DNA from: Jaapia argillacea MUCL 33604
Taxonomy: Eukaryota > Basidiomycota > Agaricomycetes > Jaapiales > Jaapiaceae
Reading direction: 5' to 3'
Length of the DNA: 64,000 bases
NCBI GenBank assembly: GCA_000697665.1
Contig: KL197713.1
Span: 1,452,593-1,516,592 of the forward strand
The notes under the pieces are model-generated. The model saw only the letters and a program-made list of their open reading frames with translations, had not been told where the DNA came from and made no database searches. The position numbers and the translations under genes are program-made. This document shows, piece by piece, positions 1-11,317 of this stretch. How positions within the stretch are numbered: the stretch's first letter is position 1; every line of letters begins with the position of its first letter.

Positions 1-563
1 TGCCAGGGTTTCCGTTGGTGCTCAGAATCATTGTCTGAGTGTGATGGAATTGTGGGTTGGCTATCTATATTATGAGCGGGACCAGAGGGGGATCATTTCG
101 CGATCTCAGAAGTCCAGTGATGATCGTGTTCTGGGCATTTGTTGACTCGAACGATGGGTTGTAAGGTTCATGAGCGTGTCTGCTAGCCAAGAATATATAC
201 TCGCCTTCGACGGTATGTGCAGGACAAAGGGAGACGCTCACGGCATCTTCAATAAATCTCGCTGTCGTTCACTATATTTACAAACAGCTCGGAGCTGTTC
301 AGTTTCCTTTGGAATAGTGAGGGGAGTCGTGGTCGTTTGGCAGGAGATCGGAGTCTCCTCCCACTAGTGTTCTTATCGTTTGTGACTACCTTTTTCTTTG
401 AGATGAATTCGAGCACATCTAGTAAGAGCCAAGTACCCATCCCCACCCAACCATAGAATTATCAGAATTATAGATGAACTGAAGAAGACAAAGGGACAGG
501 AGATTCGCCCAGGCCAATGCATGAAGCAGAAAAGGTGATGGTGCAGATGTAGTATAACAGCGC
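1..563. other. Intergenic sequence downstream of STT4
   Basis: No convincing coding sequence is visible on either strand. Short open frames here lack splice-consistent extensions or recognisable motifs. The right part is presumably the 3' untranslated region of STT4, which ends at 564. The left part may belong to a neighbour outside the window. Confidence 0.5.
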
Positions 564-3500
564 CTACTTGTAAGGAATACCTTGATTATGACCCAATCAG
601 TTGAAATCCGCACGACGAACGAGTGCATCATACCGTTTTGTAACTGTGGAAGAGAAGGTTAGCACCAGTATCATTGTTTGGAGTGTGACACCTACTCTTT
701 GGAATTCATCGTATGCTGTGCTCCGAACGTTTTCGTGTGCGTTTCGAATTACCCCCATCATCCACTCTGCAGCTTGGCGCTCCGTGATGCCCAAGGCAAA
801 GCGGTCTTTCAGCCGCTTGATAGTTCCTTCACCCTTGAAAGATGGTAAGCCGGTATCGAGCATCAGTCGGACGGCATCGACAAGCTGATCAGCGTGTGGG
901 CGCAGGGCTAGGAAGGCTTTCACAGTGAGCTGTTGGAATAGTTCATAACCTTGTGAGTATCGCCCTCCCATCAACACCACCATCTCGTGTGTCAACTTGA
1001 AGGAGCTAGGTTCGAACTTGATGCCCTGGAATGCTGGCATATGAGAAAGGAATGATCGCTGGCAAGCAGATAACTTACTCCAGGACGTAAGAACCGCAAA
1101 GACAAACCAATTAGTCAGGTACTGTGGCAGATAAAATGAACGAAACTTATCTATGTCAAACAAAAACCCGAAATCTGGATGCACAAGGATGAGTGGTGGC
1201 CCGAAAAAGACGAGTGATGACGAACCAATATGGATGATATGACCTTCCCCATCAATCATGATGTTGCCATTATGTCTGTCCTTAATTTGCAAAATATAAC
1301 ATGCAACCGAATACGCGGCCATCGACTGGATGAAGTTTAACCGTGCTCGTTGAAACGGGATAGTGTCTTCTCCTCCATATTTCGAGATGAAGAAATCCAA
1401 CAAATCATTGACCTTAGCGCGTCCCATTTCGTCTCGCGACGTCGAGTTTGGAACGACGTCGATGACACCGCACTAGCATAAGAGTCAGGAGGGACAACTT
1501 CAGAAACAGCCTCCGGCTACTTACCCCCGGTGCGGTAGCGGTAACTCGATAGGGATACAGATAGAGGGTCAAGCCAACAGTGGTAAAGACATTCTTGAAC
1601 ATCGCAATGACTTGAAGAGCGAGGACGTCCTGCCGACAATCGTCCCCCACTTTGAAGATAGCTTGGAGCCAAACGTCGTATTCTGTTCGCTTTCCTTCGC
1701 CAACCCCTTCGCCGTCCAGTAACGAGTCCGGGTCACTATCAATCACCACACGTTCCTTCTTGACCTTGAAAGTTGCCATAAAGGGCGCCTAGAACAAGGT
1801 AAATAATGACATAGGTGCGGAGAAAATATAAGGTAACCTTTGCGTGACTTTGCAGAGGCCTGCCCGACTTGCGATCAATATCGACGACTTGGCCATCTGG
1901 ATTGCTCGGCAGGTAGACGCCAACCTCAACTCGGATCTTTGCCATCTCTTCGTCGATTTTGGCCTTGATGGTGTGTTAGGACATGTTTCATGCCAAGAGA
2001 CAGCACGAAAGTATACCTTCTTCTCCGGTTTAGTTTTCTTGATGAAGGGTCGCAACTTGCCCGAGATCGAAGTCACTTCGTTAAAGAACCCGAACTCGCG
2101 ATCATAAAATTCCCTCGCTTCGCCAGAGAGAGAACCGACGACCATATCAGTCATCTTGTCAAGCATAGGCTTCATGGGATCTTCCTGCTCATTTAATATT
2201 AGCAAGTGTCCTTCCTAGACGAACAATTCACAGACCACTTCGGCGGTGTCATCTTTGTAGCAGTTCGCTTTCATGTTCCAAATTATTTGATGACAGAAGT
2301 GCTGAGATATCTTCGCCGTCTCAAAGATGAAGCGAGAGACGTATCCTACAAGGACGTTAGACTATGTTCGTTTCAGCGTAGGAAAGGGGACAAACCTAAG
2401 TCGTCATATCGGAGAGCTTGAACGATCTGAGGAACGAAGAAGAAAGTCAGCTCAACAGGGTGCTCCTCCAACACGCGATGAGCATATTGTAGAATTAGAG
2501 GTTCGTTGTTGTAACGACGCTCGAAGAAAGTGACCGCTATGACTGGGGTAACTGGTGCCCACAGTAGCAGATGCTGAGAACAAATCAGATGAGCAGTCCA
2601 ACTTGAAGGGCGTTCACATACTTTGAGATCCCGCCGCATATTGGACTCAAGTTTGTCACCGATGAGGAACTGCAGCGCCTCTGTAACCTCGAGTACATCT
2701 TGCGTGCTCGACCGGACAAGTCGGCTGACTTCATTGTATAGGATGGGGTGACGGAACCGTTCCGTTAGATGTACAGCGACCGCTGGATCAATCTGCCACG
2801 TCGTGCGCGCGATGCTGGTCCAAGTGCTCTGGGTGAATCCAATGAGTAGGTAGTTTGGACAAGAACGAAGCCACACAAACATCCAGAACAGTCCGCTCCG
2901 TCGTACCAACATGATCAACACCACGCTTGGCCTCATTGCAGGGGTTTGCCCAGACAGTCAGCCTCAAGATTTCGTTTTCCACTAGCAAGCGTAGTGGGTG
3001 GTTTGTGTTTGTCAGATGTCGCCCGTAATCTGCAAAACTATGATGAGCATCCACCAAGAGGCTTTGAACAGCACGAGACGTACGGGAAGTTCGAGCGTCC
3101 GAGTGCGACGGAGCAAGACTCGATGCCTGGAATGCAGCTCGAACGGCATCCGTTTGGAGGTACGACAAGAACTCTGACAGCAACTTGACTTCAGCGTCCA
3201 GCTGCACCCTGTTGGCACCGTAGGTCCACCTATGGAATTGCGTGATGAGTAGTGAAGATGAAGATTACCTAGAGTAGCTTACTGAGGCCGGACAGAAAAC
3301 CAAGAGAAGGCAGTTGCGTACAGTCCTTCTCGTAAGGCGAACTCGCAATCAGAGTCCAGATGCGAGCCTTTGAGTGTCTCAAATCCGAACAATAGAAACG
3401 AAAATCGTGACTCGCGCGCAAGAGGATGCGTGCTAATATCCGATTTAGCTCGCACGTCGAACCAGAGAACAAAGAGAGGCACCTGAGAGACTGGTATGCC

Positions 3501-6500
3501 AGCGTAGAACATAGCACCAGGCGTTGAATGAGAAACATGACACCCCGCCTCCGATACCTCGCTGCTTGTAGCCGACTAAGGAGCATGTGGAGGACGAGGG
3601 TGTGTGGCATCAACAGGCGTTTGGCGTTGGCGGCCGCTCGATCAATCACCTCCTTATCTGTAGGGCTATACTCGACAGTATGGTAGAAGGGATCGACGTA
3701 GCTGTGGAAACGATTCATGTCAGAACCTAGTTACGGAATGGAATGAGGATAGCTTACTTCAAAGACTTCGAAAACATCCCTTTATCTTGCTTAATGGTGT
3801 CTAACCATGCAGAGTTGATCTCAACTAACAAAGCTGTCTCGATAGCTGGTCTTTCCGCGATAGCCCATGTCCAGACTTCGATTCCGGCCGAGATAGAGGA
3901 AGGAGAGAAGACCTCAAATGGCAAGACGACAAGATAGTGTAGCAATTTATAATCTGCCTTGGGGGACGTTATTGGCCGCACACAGATGTTAGGAAAGGAC
4001 TCGACTTACCTTCTCAGTCGATATCAGTGCAGCGGCACATCGGAACAAGAGTCGTTTCAGATCCTGAACTGTTAAATGGCTGTTCTTGGCTCGAATATCC
4101 TTCAATGTGGTGGCTAATTTGGTCTTCAGAGCATGAATTTCCTGCGTGGGAGCATAATCTGGTGGGCGTTTTTCCAGCCCATTGAAACCTGAACTCAACT
4201 CATCAGGGATAAAACAATGTGAACGTTAGCCGGACCCACCGATACGACCCGCAAGACGTATACCAGCAGCTTCACCAGCAAAGTAAACCTTGGAAGCAAT
4301 CTGGCCAGCCAAAGCTTTAGCACGATCGTGCTCCCAGTTTGTAAAGGCGGCCATAGAAGCTGTAGCATCGGTCAGCCTGCGATCCATCAAAAAACAGCGA
4401 GATGCATATACCCAGCTGGCGATCAGACGGTCCGATAGCTCTGCCAAACCTTTCCGCAATCGACGCTCCAAGCTCAGCGGATTCGGCGAAAGATGATGAT
4501 TGACTAAGTGCCAGATATTTCTAAAGACATTGTGTCAACGTTACTCTAAAAAGGGCACGTTGGAGGACAACTTACGTGGAGAGTTGACTGTAACTCAACA
4601 GGGGCCCGTCTGAGAGCCAACTCGAACCAACTCCCAGCATACCTTTGCAACAGCGCCAGAATCTCATTCCGAACTTTGTAATTGTCCGTCAACTCCAGCG
4701 CAATATCAACACGCTCAGAATGGAATTCATAAACCGGGTTGAACTACACTCTTGAATCAGCGTTTGGCTCAGGTAGTAAGAGCAATTCGTACCTCATCAA
4801 TAAACTCATTCTCACACGCGCGCTGCAACAGCGTAAGCACCTCCAGTATGGCATATACGAACGCGGGATTGCACATCAACGACGGGAATGAAGTAATCAA
4901 ACGATTGAGGTATTTCGAGGCAATGTCCCGTGCCTTCTCGATGCGATGCGTACTAGCGATCAGGAGTTCCCTGAGTTCCATCAAAAGACTCTCCGGTAAC
5001 GCCTGTTCGGCTGCTTGAACATTGAGGTCGTTGACACACCCCCGGAGTATCTACACCCAGAAAATCAGCATTCCCCATCTAACCACCCAAGAAACTAGGA
5101 GCACATGTAAAAAAAACACTCGCCTTCTCAGCAATCGACTCCATACAAGCAGTCAAGCCAACGTGGTTATTCAACCCCGCATTCGTGAAGTACGCCACAA
5201 GCGAAGACGGTAGCCCAGCCGAACTCCTCATACTCTCCATATCATACATCGTCAACAAGAAGATGATCTGACCCGGCAACAAATACCGAATCTCACTCGC
5301 TCTCAACGATATATACCTCGTGAGCAACGCCCGGTGCTTGGTGATGACCTACAGCACTCAAATTGTTAGTCAATTCACCTCGGGGAATAACACAGCACCT
5401 ACTGTATGCGCATACTCCTGCCTGATAACCGAATTATACTCAATGTCACTCGCAATGGAATCATGAGCCTCTTCTAAAACCAACGCGGGAGTCTTCACTG
5501 CTATCCTCGCCAACGCAGGCTTGAGCCAATCCATAGCAGTCTGTTCCTTCTCATTACCCGACGTGAACTGGAACAACGTGCATAGGAACCACATGTTCCG
5601 GAAGAGAGCTACGAGGTCCGGCGAAGGTGACAAATGGGGTTTGCAATCCGGGTGGGTGAGGAGTGCATCGATGGGGAGAAGGAGCGAGGCGAGTTGTTCA
5701 ATCATGTCGTCCGTCTGTATGCGGTGGTTGAGTGGAAAAAACGGAGGAGAGTGAGGGAAAAGGACAGACCTTGACATGATGATTCGAAATCGCCACATTC
5801 TGTATCGCAATTCCCTTATCTGCAAAGAGCGATAACAATTCCACAAGATAATCATCATACAAATCCGGTCTCCTATGCAGCTCTTGCGCAAGCCTTGTCT
5901 GCGCGGCCAGTACCTATACATACCCCCAAAGAGGGTCGTTAGTTTTCTACCCTGAAACTTAGAACGACGCTTAACGAGAGGAGTTGGTACCATGTTGTTC
6001 GAGAACCTCGGGTCGTCTGGATTCGCGGATCGGTTGATGGCCGAGAATGCTCGAACGATATCCACAAAGGCATTCTCTGGAGCCGACAGTGCTAGGTCGA
6101 CTAGGTTGTATGCTATAGCTGCTTCTACCGTCGGTTCGGCGGAGCGGAGGCGTTGAAGGAGCATCGATATCGTCAATCGGGTCACCTATAATCAAGAACG
6201 GGTTGGTGTCTTGGGGGATGGAGAACAAGCACGGCACAAAACACACCTCATCCATCTTAAACTCCAAAGCCAACTTCGCAACCACCGAAATCGTACTAAT
6301 CCCAATAAGCCGCTTCTCATCCTCCGAATACCCGCTCAACCCCACTGTCACTGAATGTAACGTCCCATGTTCACTTCCCGTCCCATCACCATTGACATAG
6401 TGCGAAATATTCATCATTTGAGAAGCGGAAGAGGATTCGTAGATTTCCTTTGAGGTAGCTGCGATATAGTTGAGGAGGGAATACATGTTTGACATTATTA

Positions 6501-8468
6501 GGTCGTCTCCTGGTGCGAGCTATGTGAGGGGCGGAATGGAGTTAGCGTTGATGTTGACGTTGTGGTGACCAGAGGAGAAGGTTAGGTTGATGGATACCGG
6601 GAGAGAAGAAGTGAATAGAAAAAGGAAAGAAGACCCACCCGGATGCAAAGACCCAAGCATTTCGCAGCAGCGGCAAGAGGAGGAGGCGCCCTCGTCTCAG
6701 CCGCAAACTCAAACTCGAATATCAAAAGTGGCGAAGTGACAAATCGACGTAGGTGACTAGCCATTTCCGCTGCCATCGATGGGAAGCTAAAGGCAGCCAA
6801 ATAAATAAAATGTTCCATTCACAACGGCCACAGAGATGACTCAGGGCGCAAAGGTTGTCAAATGGAAAGAGACGTGAACAGGAGCTTACTTTCGGACTAG
6901 GATAGTTGTAGCTTTCAACGCAGCCTCTTGAACAAGCGCATCAAAAACCGGCGACTCATCACTCAACAACAACTTCAGCCTCGAAAACAGGTTCTGGTCA
7001 AGTTCTCTAAGCGCAACCGAACACACGGAGACCAGTTTCTAAGATCCCAAGAAGGAGAAAATCCACAATAATCAGCCAAAAAAAAACAAGAATAACATAG
7101 GCCGACAGTGGAGGTGAATAGAACTTACCAAGCTCTCAGAAAGCGTCTCCCAAACATATGAATCTCCCCCCGGCTCACTTTCCATCTCCTCAATCTGCAC
7201 CAACAAATCCGTAAACCCCTGCATCACATACCCAACAGTCTCCTTCAACGCCTCCTTAAACACCCCCCTCACCCCATTCAAATCCAACCCTACCGCCTGA
7301 TGCTTCATCAGCGAGTTCCAAGCCTTATTCGCGGCCCCCGCCTCCGTCACGAAATTCTTCGCAGCCTCAGCAGGTGAAGGTATAGAAGAAGGCGCCAAAG
7401 CCTGAGAAAGCACAGTCCACTCCGCCTCCACAACGCAACAAACGATAAAATACCCGCTCAACGGTCTTCCCCTCGAAACATACCTAGCCAAAAAGGTATG
7501 TATGAACTGTAAATTTTCGGGGTCCGTTTCTTCTGCTTGTAAAACGTCGACGATGAGACGGTTTAGGCGATCGATGAGAGAGGGTTCGAAGAGCGCGTTG
7601 AGGTGGTGGGAGAGAGTCGCCCATTCGAGGGAGGTGTAGGGGAAAGAGGTTGTTATTAAGGCACGGTAGAAACCGTGGAAGGAGGGTGCGTAGTGGGTCA
7701 GGACTGAGGAGCCTGTGGGGCAGGAGTGAGCGTTCGAGAAGGCAATGGATGGAAGGGAGGGAGGGAGGGAGAAGAGGGGAAATGGGAGGAGAAAGAGTGG
7801 GACGTACAGTTCTCGGTATTGAGGCATTGGACAATCTTGGCAGTGAATGAAAATATAGCGTCTATAGCTGTAGTACGATATTCTGGGTGTGCGGACGAGA
7901 TCCTGAGGAGAGCGGAGATTGTTGTATAGACGAGTTGGTCTGGTAACGACCATTCTGTGAATAGATACGACATTAGTCGATTGCATGGAATGTCGTTGAA
8001 AGGAGATGGGACTTGCCCTCCCATGATAGAGATTGGTCGAAATCAATGTAGGGCACGTCTCGTAGGATGTCAATGAGGACGGGTACTGCGCTGGCAAGGT
8101 GCACGTCCGGGAGGTTCACTGCCAACTCTCCAAAGCCAATATTACATTGAACTCTCGATGTCGGCTGGAAGCGATCATGAGTTCGTGCAAATCATGCAAC
8201 AAAAGTGAACACATACCATAAAGACACGTTCCTCAGCGCCATCCTCTTCTTCACCGTCTTCTTCGTCTACTTTCTCGGCCGTAACAGCTCGCGTCTCGAC
8301 TTTGGACGTGAACAGCTCGACAGCGGTGGAGATGTCAGTGTCGTCATCGTTTGACTCTCCGATGTTGCAGGCGAGGTCAGATAGGATGAGCTGGTGAATA
8401 TTCAGCTCTAGGCTACAAGGGTATCAGTATTGTCGTGCGTGCCAGATGCGAAATACTTACCAGTCCAT
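564..8468 (-). CDS. STT4: Phosphatidylinositol 4-kinase alpha (Stt4), multi-exon
   Basis: This enzyme phosphorylates phosphatidylinositol to PI4P at the plasma membrane, feeding PI(4,5)P2 and cell-wall signalling. The C-terminal kinase domain is clear: the catalytic loop DRHNGN near 1280 is followed after an intron by DFGFLFDI near 1165, and the end reads LQNGIPYK then TAG, joined over two introns. Upstream are the lipid-kinase-unique and helical regions (WANPCNEAKRGVDHVG near 2920, AVAVHLTERF near 2760) and a long helical N-terminal solenoid as in Stt4. I chose the ATG at 8468 because it opens a two-codon exon spliced at a good GTAAGT donor into LELNIHQLILSDLACN, which looks like a typical Stt4 N-terminus. 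About 7.9 kb with some 20 or more introns fits a protein near 2,000 residues. Nothing looks broken. A MITE lies 158 bp upstream of the start. Confidence 0.9.
7755..7769 (+). other. Four-run G-tract, possible G-quadruplex, in an STT4 intron
   Basis: Four GGG runs separated by single A residues lie on the plus strand, inside an intron of the minus-strand STT4 gene. The transcript itself is C-rich here, so any quadruplex would form on the non-transcribed side of the DNA duplex that serves as template complement, not in the RNA. It may simply be a polypyrimidine-rich intron. Confidence 0.35.
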
Positions 8469-8622
8469 GGTGCTGCAGCTCGACCGAACCAAGTTCTTGT
8501 GCTGACTTCAAGGATGGAGAGGATGGAGATGCAATTACCCGAAATGGGTTTTGATCGGAGTATGAACCAATCAACGGCAATCTGGAGCACAGCCACAGCT
8601 CCTTCCTCCCCTGTCACCAACC

Positions 8623-8648
8623 ATACTATCGTTGCCCCCGTAATGCAA
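8623..8648 (+). repeat. Left terminal inverted repeat of the MITE
   Basis: This 26-base stretch matches the complement of 9292-9317 at every position, including the TA duplication and one flanking base. Confidence 0.85.
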
Positions 8649-9314
8649 GATTTTCTTGCATTGCCTACCGTTCCTCGTTGCTTGATCCGTTGGCTCTAAA
8701 ATTTTTAATCCATAATGTATACTACACAGACATGACCCCCACAATTTCTTGCATTTTTTCATTGGCTTTGACGAGCAGGGGAGGGCTGCCGCGCCAGGCA
8801 TCAGTTTGACCCCTGAAGTGCAAGAAAAATCACGGTTTGTCACGCGGCTTTGCGGCCAAATTTGAGCTCCGTCTGGAGGCTGTTCCCGTTGCCTGCTGCC
8901 GGATATTCAATCGGACCTTGAAAATATCTTGCATCCCGTGTCACGCTTGCTCCGCCCTTCGCATTAGATGGTTTCTACAATATTCAGGACCTCACTTTCT
9001 CCAAAATAAAAATCGGGATCGTGAGCACCATATCATCCGTGAAACAACTCTTGATTTATGTAGGTCTGGATCTGAAGTGGAAACGGCATGGTACTCGGTG
9101 CAAGATTCTTGCACAGTAACATGGGCCATTTTCGGCCAGTTTTTGATTTCTCCATCATCTTCGACTTGTCCGGTCGACATGTAAATAGGGCATTCTCATT
9201 AGTTCCAATAGATAGAATGAACATATTTTTTTGAAGAGGATCGGAGCAGGGAGGAAACCTCAGAAACGAGATCTTGCACTACCAGTCACGTTTGCATTAC
9301 GGGGGCAACGATAG
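8626..9314. mobile_element. Non-autonomous TIR element (MITE) with TA target duplication
   Basis: The two ends are perfect inverted repeats of at least 23 bp (26 bp counting flanks), starting CTATCGTTGCCCCCGTAATG. Each end is flanked by TA (8624-8625 and 9315-9316), the target duplication of the Tc1/mariner group, although the repeats do not identify the family. No transposase is encoded in the 689 bp. The inside carries the motif TCTTGCA or its complement at least seven times, including two near-perfect palindromes at 8643-8661 and 9098-9114. Such subterminal repeats are usually transposase-binding sites. The element sits about 158 bp upstream of the STT4 start codon and could influence its promoter. 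Confidence 0.75.
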
Positions 9315-9317
9315 TAT
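9292..9317 (-). repeat. Right terminal inverted repeat of the MITE
   Basis: Perfect inverted match to 8623-8648. The sequence just outside runs directly into the first unit of the adjacent minisatellite, so the element may have inserted at the array edge. Confidence 0.85.
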
Positions 9318-9319
9318 GC

Positions 9320-9770
9320 ACCCCGCCAATACCTCGGGTTCAAATCCTGCTGGACTCATACCGCGCACTTCGACGTTCGACAGCAATTTTCTGGTGATAC
9401 TATCCCCGCCAACAATACTGCAGGTTCAAATCCTACTGGACTCGTCCCATGCGCCTTCGACGTTCCAAATCAACATTCCGGTGATACTATCTCGCCAGCC
9501 ATACCGCAGGTTCAAATCCTGCTCGATGCTCGACTCATCCCGCACACCTTCGACATTCCACACCAAATTTCCGGTGATACTATCCCGCCAGCCTCACCGC
9601 AGGTTCAAATCCTGCTCAACTCGTCTCGCGCACCTTCGACATCCCAAATCAATGTTCTAGAGAAACCATGCCCCCTCATTTACCCCGGTTCAAGTCCTGC
9701 TCAAGTCGTCTCCCACATCTTCGAAGTTCCAAATCAATATTCCGGCGATGCTACCAAATCCTGCTGGACT
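9320..9770 (+). repeat. Minisatellite with tRNA B-box in each unit
   Basis: About five to six degenerate tandem units of roughly 86-93 bp. Each contains GGTTCAAATCC or a close variant (9337, 9423, 9509, 9602, 9687, with a partial one near 9752), followed by TGCT and a GAC-like triplet, then a segment reading like TTCGACGTTCCAAATCA. The core equals the T-arm (B box) of tRNA-Ser; the true tRNA-Ser(CGA) gene 0.7 kb downstream has the same GCAGGTTCAAATCCTGCTGG string. I see no A box or cloverleaf in the units, so they are not tRNA genes. They may have arisen by amplifying a tRNA 3' end. Confidence 0.75.
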
Positions 9771-10431
9771 CATCCCCCCACCTTCGACGTTCCGAATCAA
9801 TCACCCCGTTTCGTCGATGGTTAACCCCTTCCTTCTACCTCAGACTCATTGTTTCATGTTTCGACTATCAACTCTCCAACACTCGTCACCGTCTGTCCGA
9901 CATGGGTGCATGGAATGGATGCCGATGATACACTTTCTCTCCCTCTCTCCCCGGACCTTCCACCGTTTCGGTATGAGGCGTGGAACATGTTCGTCTCGCT
10001 CGCAGCGTCCTGCAGATGTCCATCTGGTGAGTTGATTAAGGTTCAAAGGGCTGAAACCGGTACCAGGTTACACATTCAGATTGCTTCCAGTTGAACGTTG
10101 AACCCCTCCTCCTTGTCAGTTCTTGGTTAAGAAGTTTAACTTCCAGTTGACCCCCATTCAGGGTTCCTTGATGCAATGCTGCACCCCAGTGGCTACGGAG
10201 TTTCCTCCGAAACTGACACTTCCTCGTAGGGATCACCTCGATCAGAATCTATCTATCTCTCCGTCTCACTTTAGGCATACTACCAATTCTCCCAAGCGGA
10301 TAGTTGCAGAAAAGTTGGGATGTCTGTGAGTTATCGAATACAGGCCACTATAGTTCACTCTTATTAACCTCTTCAGCCCTTTGATAATGAAAATAGTGAT
10401 CTATCTGGACTTCACCTGCATGCTGGTCCAT
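9771..10431. other. Intergenic stretch between minisatellite and tRNA gene
   Basis: No gene is recognised. Short open frames show no motifs and no splice-consistent partners. A loose inverted similarity (CCAGTTGAACG.. against ..CTTCCAGTTGA) occurs near 10090-10150. The region is likely degraded repeat or upstream flank of the tRNA. Confidence 0.4.
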
Positions 10432-10522
10432 GTCACTATGGCCGAGTGGTTAAGGCGACAGATTCGAATTTCTACTTATCTGTTTCCCTCTGGGAGCGCA
10501 GGTTCAAATCCTGCTGGTGACG
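10432..10522 (+). tRNA. tRNA-Ser (anticodon CGA) with a short intron
   Basis: A complete class II cloverleaf can be folded by hand. The acceptor GTCACTA pairs with TGGTGAC plus discriminator G. The D-arm contains the A box TGGCCGAGTGG. The anticodon stem ACAGA/TCTGT holds the loop TTCGAA with anticodon CGA, followed by an intron of about 9 nt at the standard position after base 37. The long variable arm is TCCC/GGGA, and the T-arm GCAGG/CCTGC is perfect. It closely resembles yeast tRNA-Ser(CGA). It decodes UCG. Confidence 0.93.
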
Positions 10523-10543
10523 AGGCCCGAGAGATGTCAACTC

Positions 10544-10549
10544 TTTTTT
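10544..10549 (+). terminator. RNA polymerase III T-run terminator of tRNA-Ser
   Basis: Six T residues lie 22 nt downstream of the tRNA discriminator base, the usual place and length for Pol III termination. Confidence 0.75.
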
Positions 10550-10639
10550 GCTTGACTCCCCTCCCAAACTTTTCTTGGCTCACTCTCATTCCAGACTGGT
10601 ATCTGTGTGTGTCTTTTTATACTTGATCAGTAGTGGTGC

Positions 10640-11215
10640 AAGCAACAGGTCCCCGACTCCCTTTGCACCCTTAACAGGAGGCCTTAGTGATCCATAACCC
10701 AATGGTATGCACATTATTACAGCAGAGTCTTAATCCAACATGGGGGGACAAGTGGAAACAGACCAAACTGGCTGACACCAGTCAAATGGCATACTGTTTT
10801 GCCCAAATTCCCATGTGATATGACCTCTGTATTGTTTTTGTGTGTTTGCTACAGACAGAGACCCTTTCCTCACAAGTGAGGAGCCAGGGATTGTTTCTTA
10901 CCTCTGTAGGTTTTCCCCTCCCCATCTTCTTCAAATCTGAACTTCAACATGGTACTCATTATAGACAGAGCTTTTAACCCCTGGGATTGTTGGACTTGGC
11001 AATCAGCAGCCCTTCCTGGCTTTTGTCAAGTTGGTGGGATAATGAAGCAGTAAGTGAAAAGTGGCAATGAAATGACAAAAACAATAGAAAACTTGATTGC
11101 AGAATCACTTCAAGGCAGTCCAAGATACACTTTTCTAAGTTAGCAGGAAGGCACATCTGTAACAGTCTGCAGAGCTGGAGGATTGAACTGGCAGTACCAG
11201 GACTTGAACTATGGA
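10640..11215. repeat. Diverged relic of the repeat family seen near 51.5-52.2 kb
   Basis: Two stretches recur in the spacer of the big inverted repeat. ACCCTTTCCTCACAAGTGAGG near 10860 resembles 51526-51548. The stretch near 10980-11040 (CTTGGCAATCAGCAGCCC, then TGGCTTTTGTCAAG) resembles the right terminal repeat of the Mutator-like MITE at 52130-52190. On the minus strand near 11178-11214 there are two B-box-like strings (GTTCAAGTCC and GTTCAATCC), suggesting a tRNA-derived component. It appears old and fragmented, with no coding capacity. Confidence 0.5.
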
Positions 11216-11317
11216 GACAAAAGAGGATGGGGTCACGTTACCCGCGTCGACTCGGAGATTGCTACAGCACTGCGACCCGATGACCGTGCCGCGTCGCGTC
11301 CTCTGCACAAGACCATC

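Noticed and set aside
9320-9770. CRISPR-like array of regularly spaced repeats
   Set aside because: Spacing near 86-93 bp is regular, but the whole unit is repeated with drift, with no unique spacers, and the sequence is eukaryotic. It is a minisatellite.
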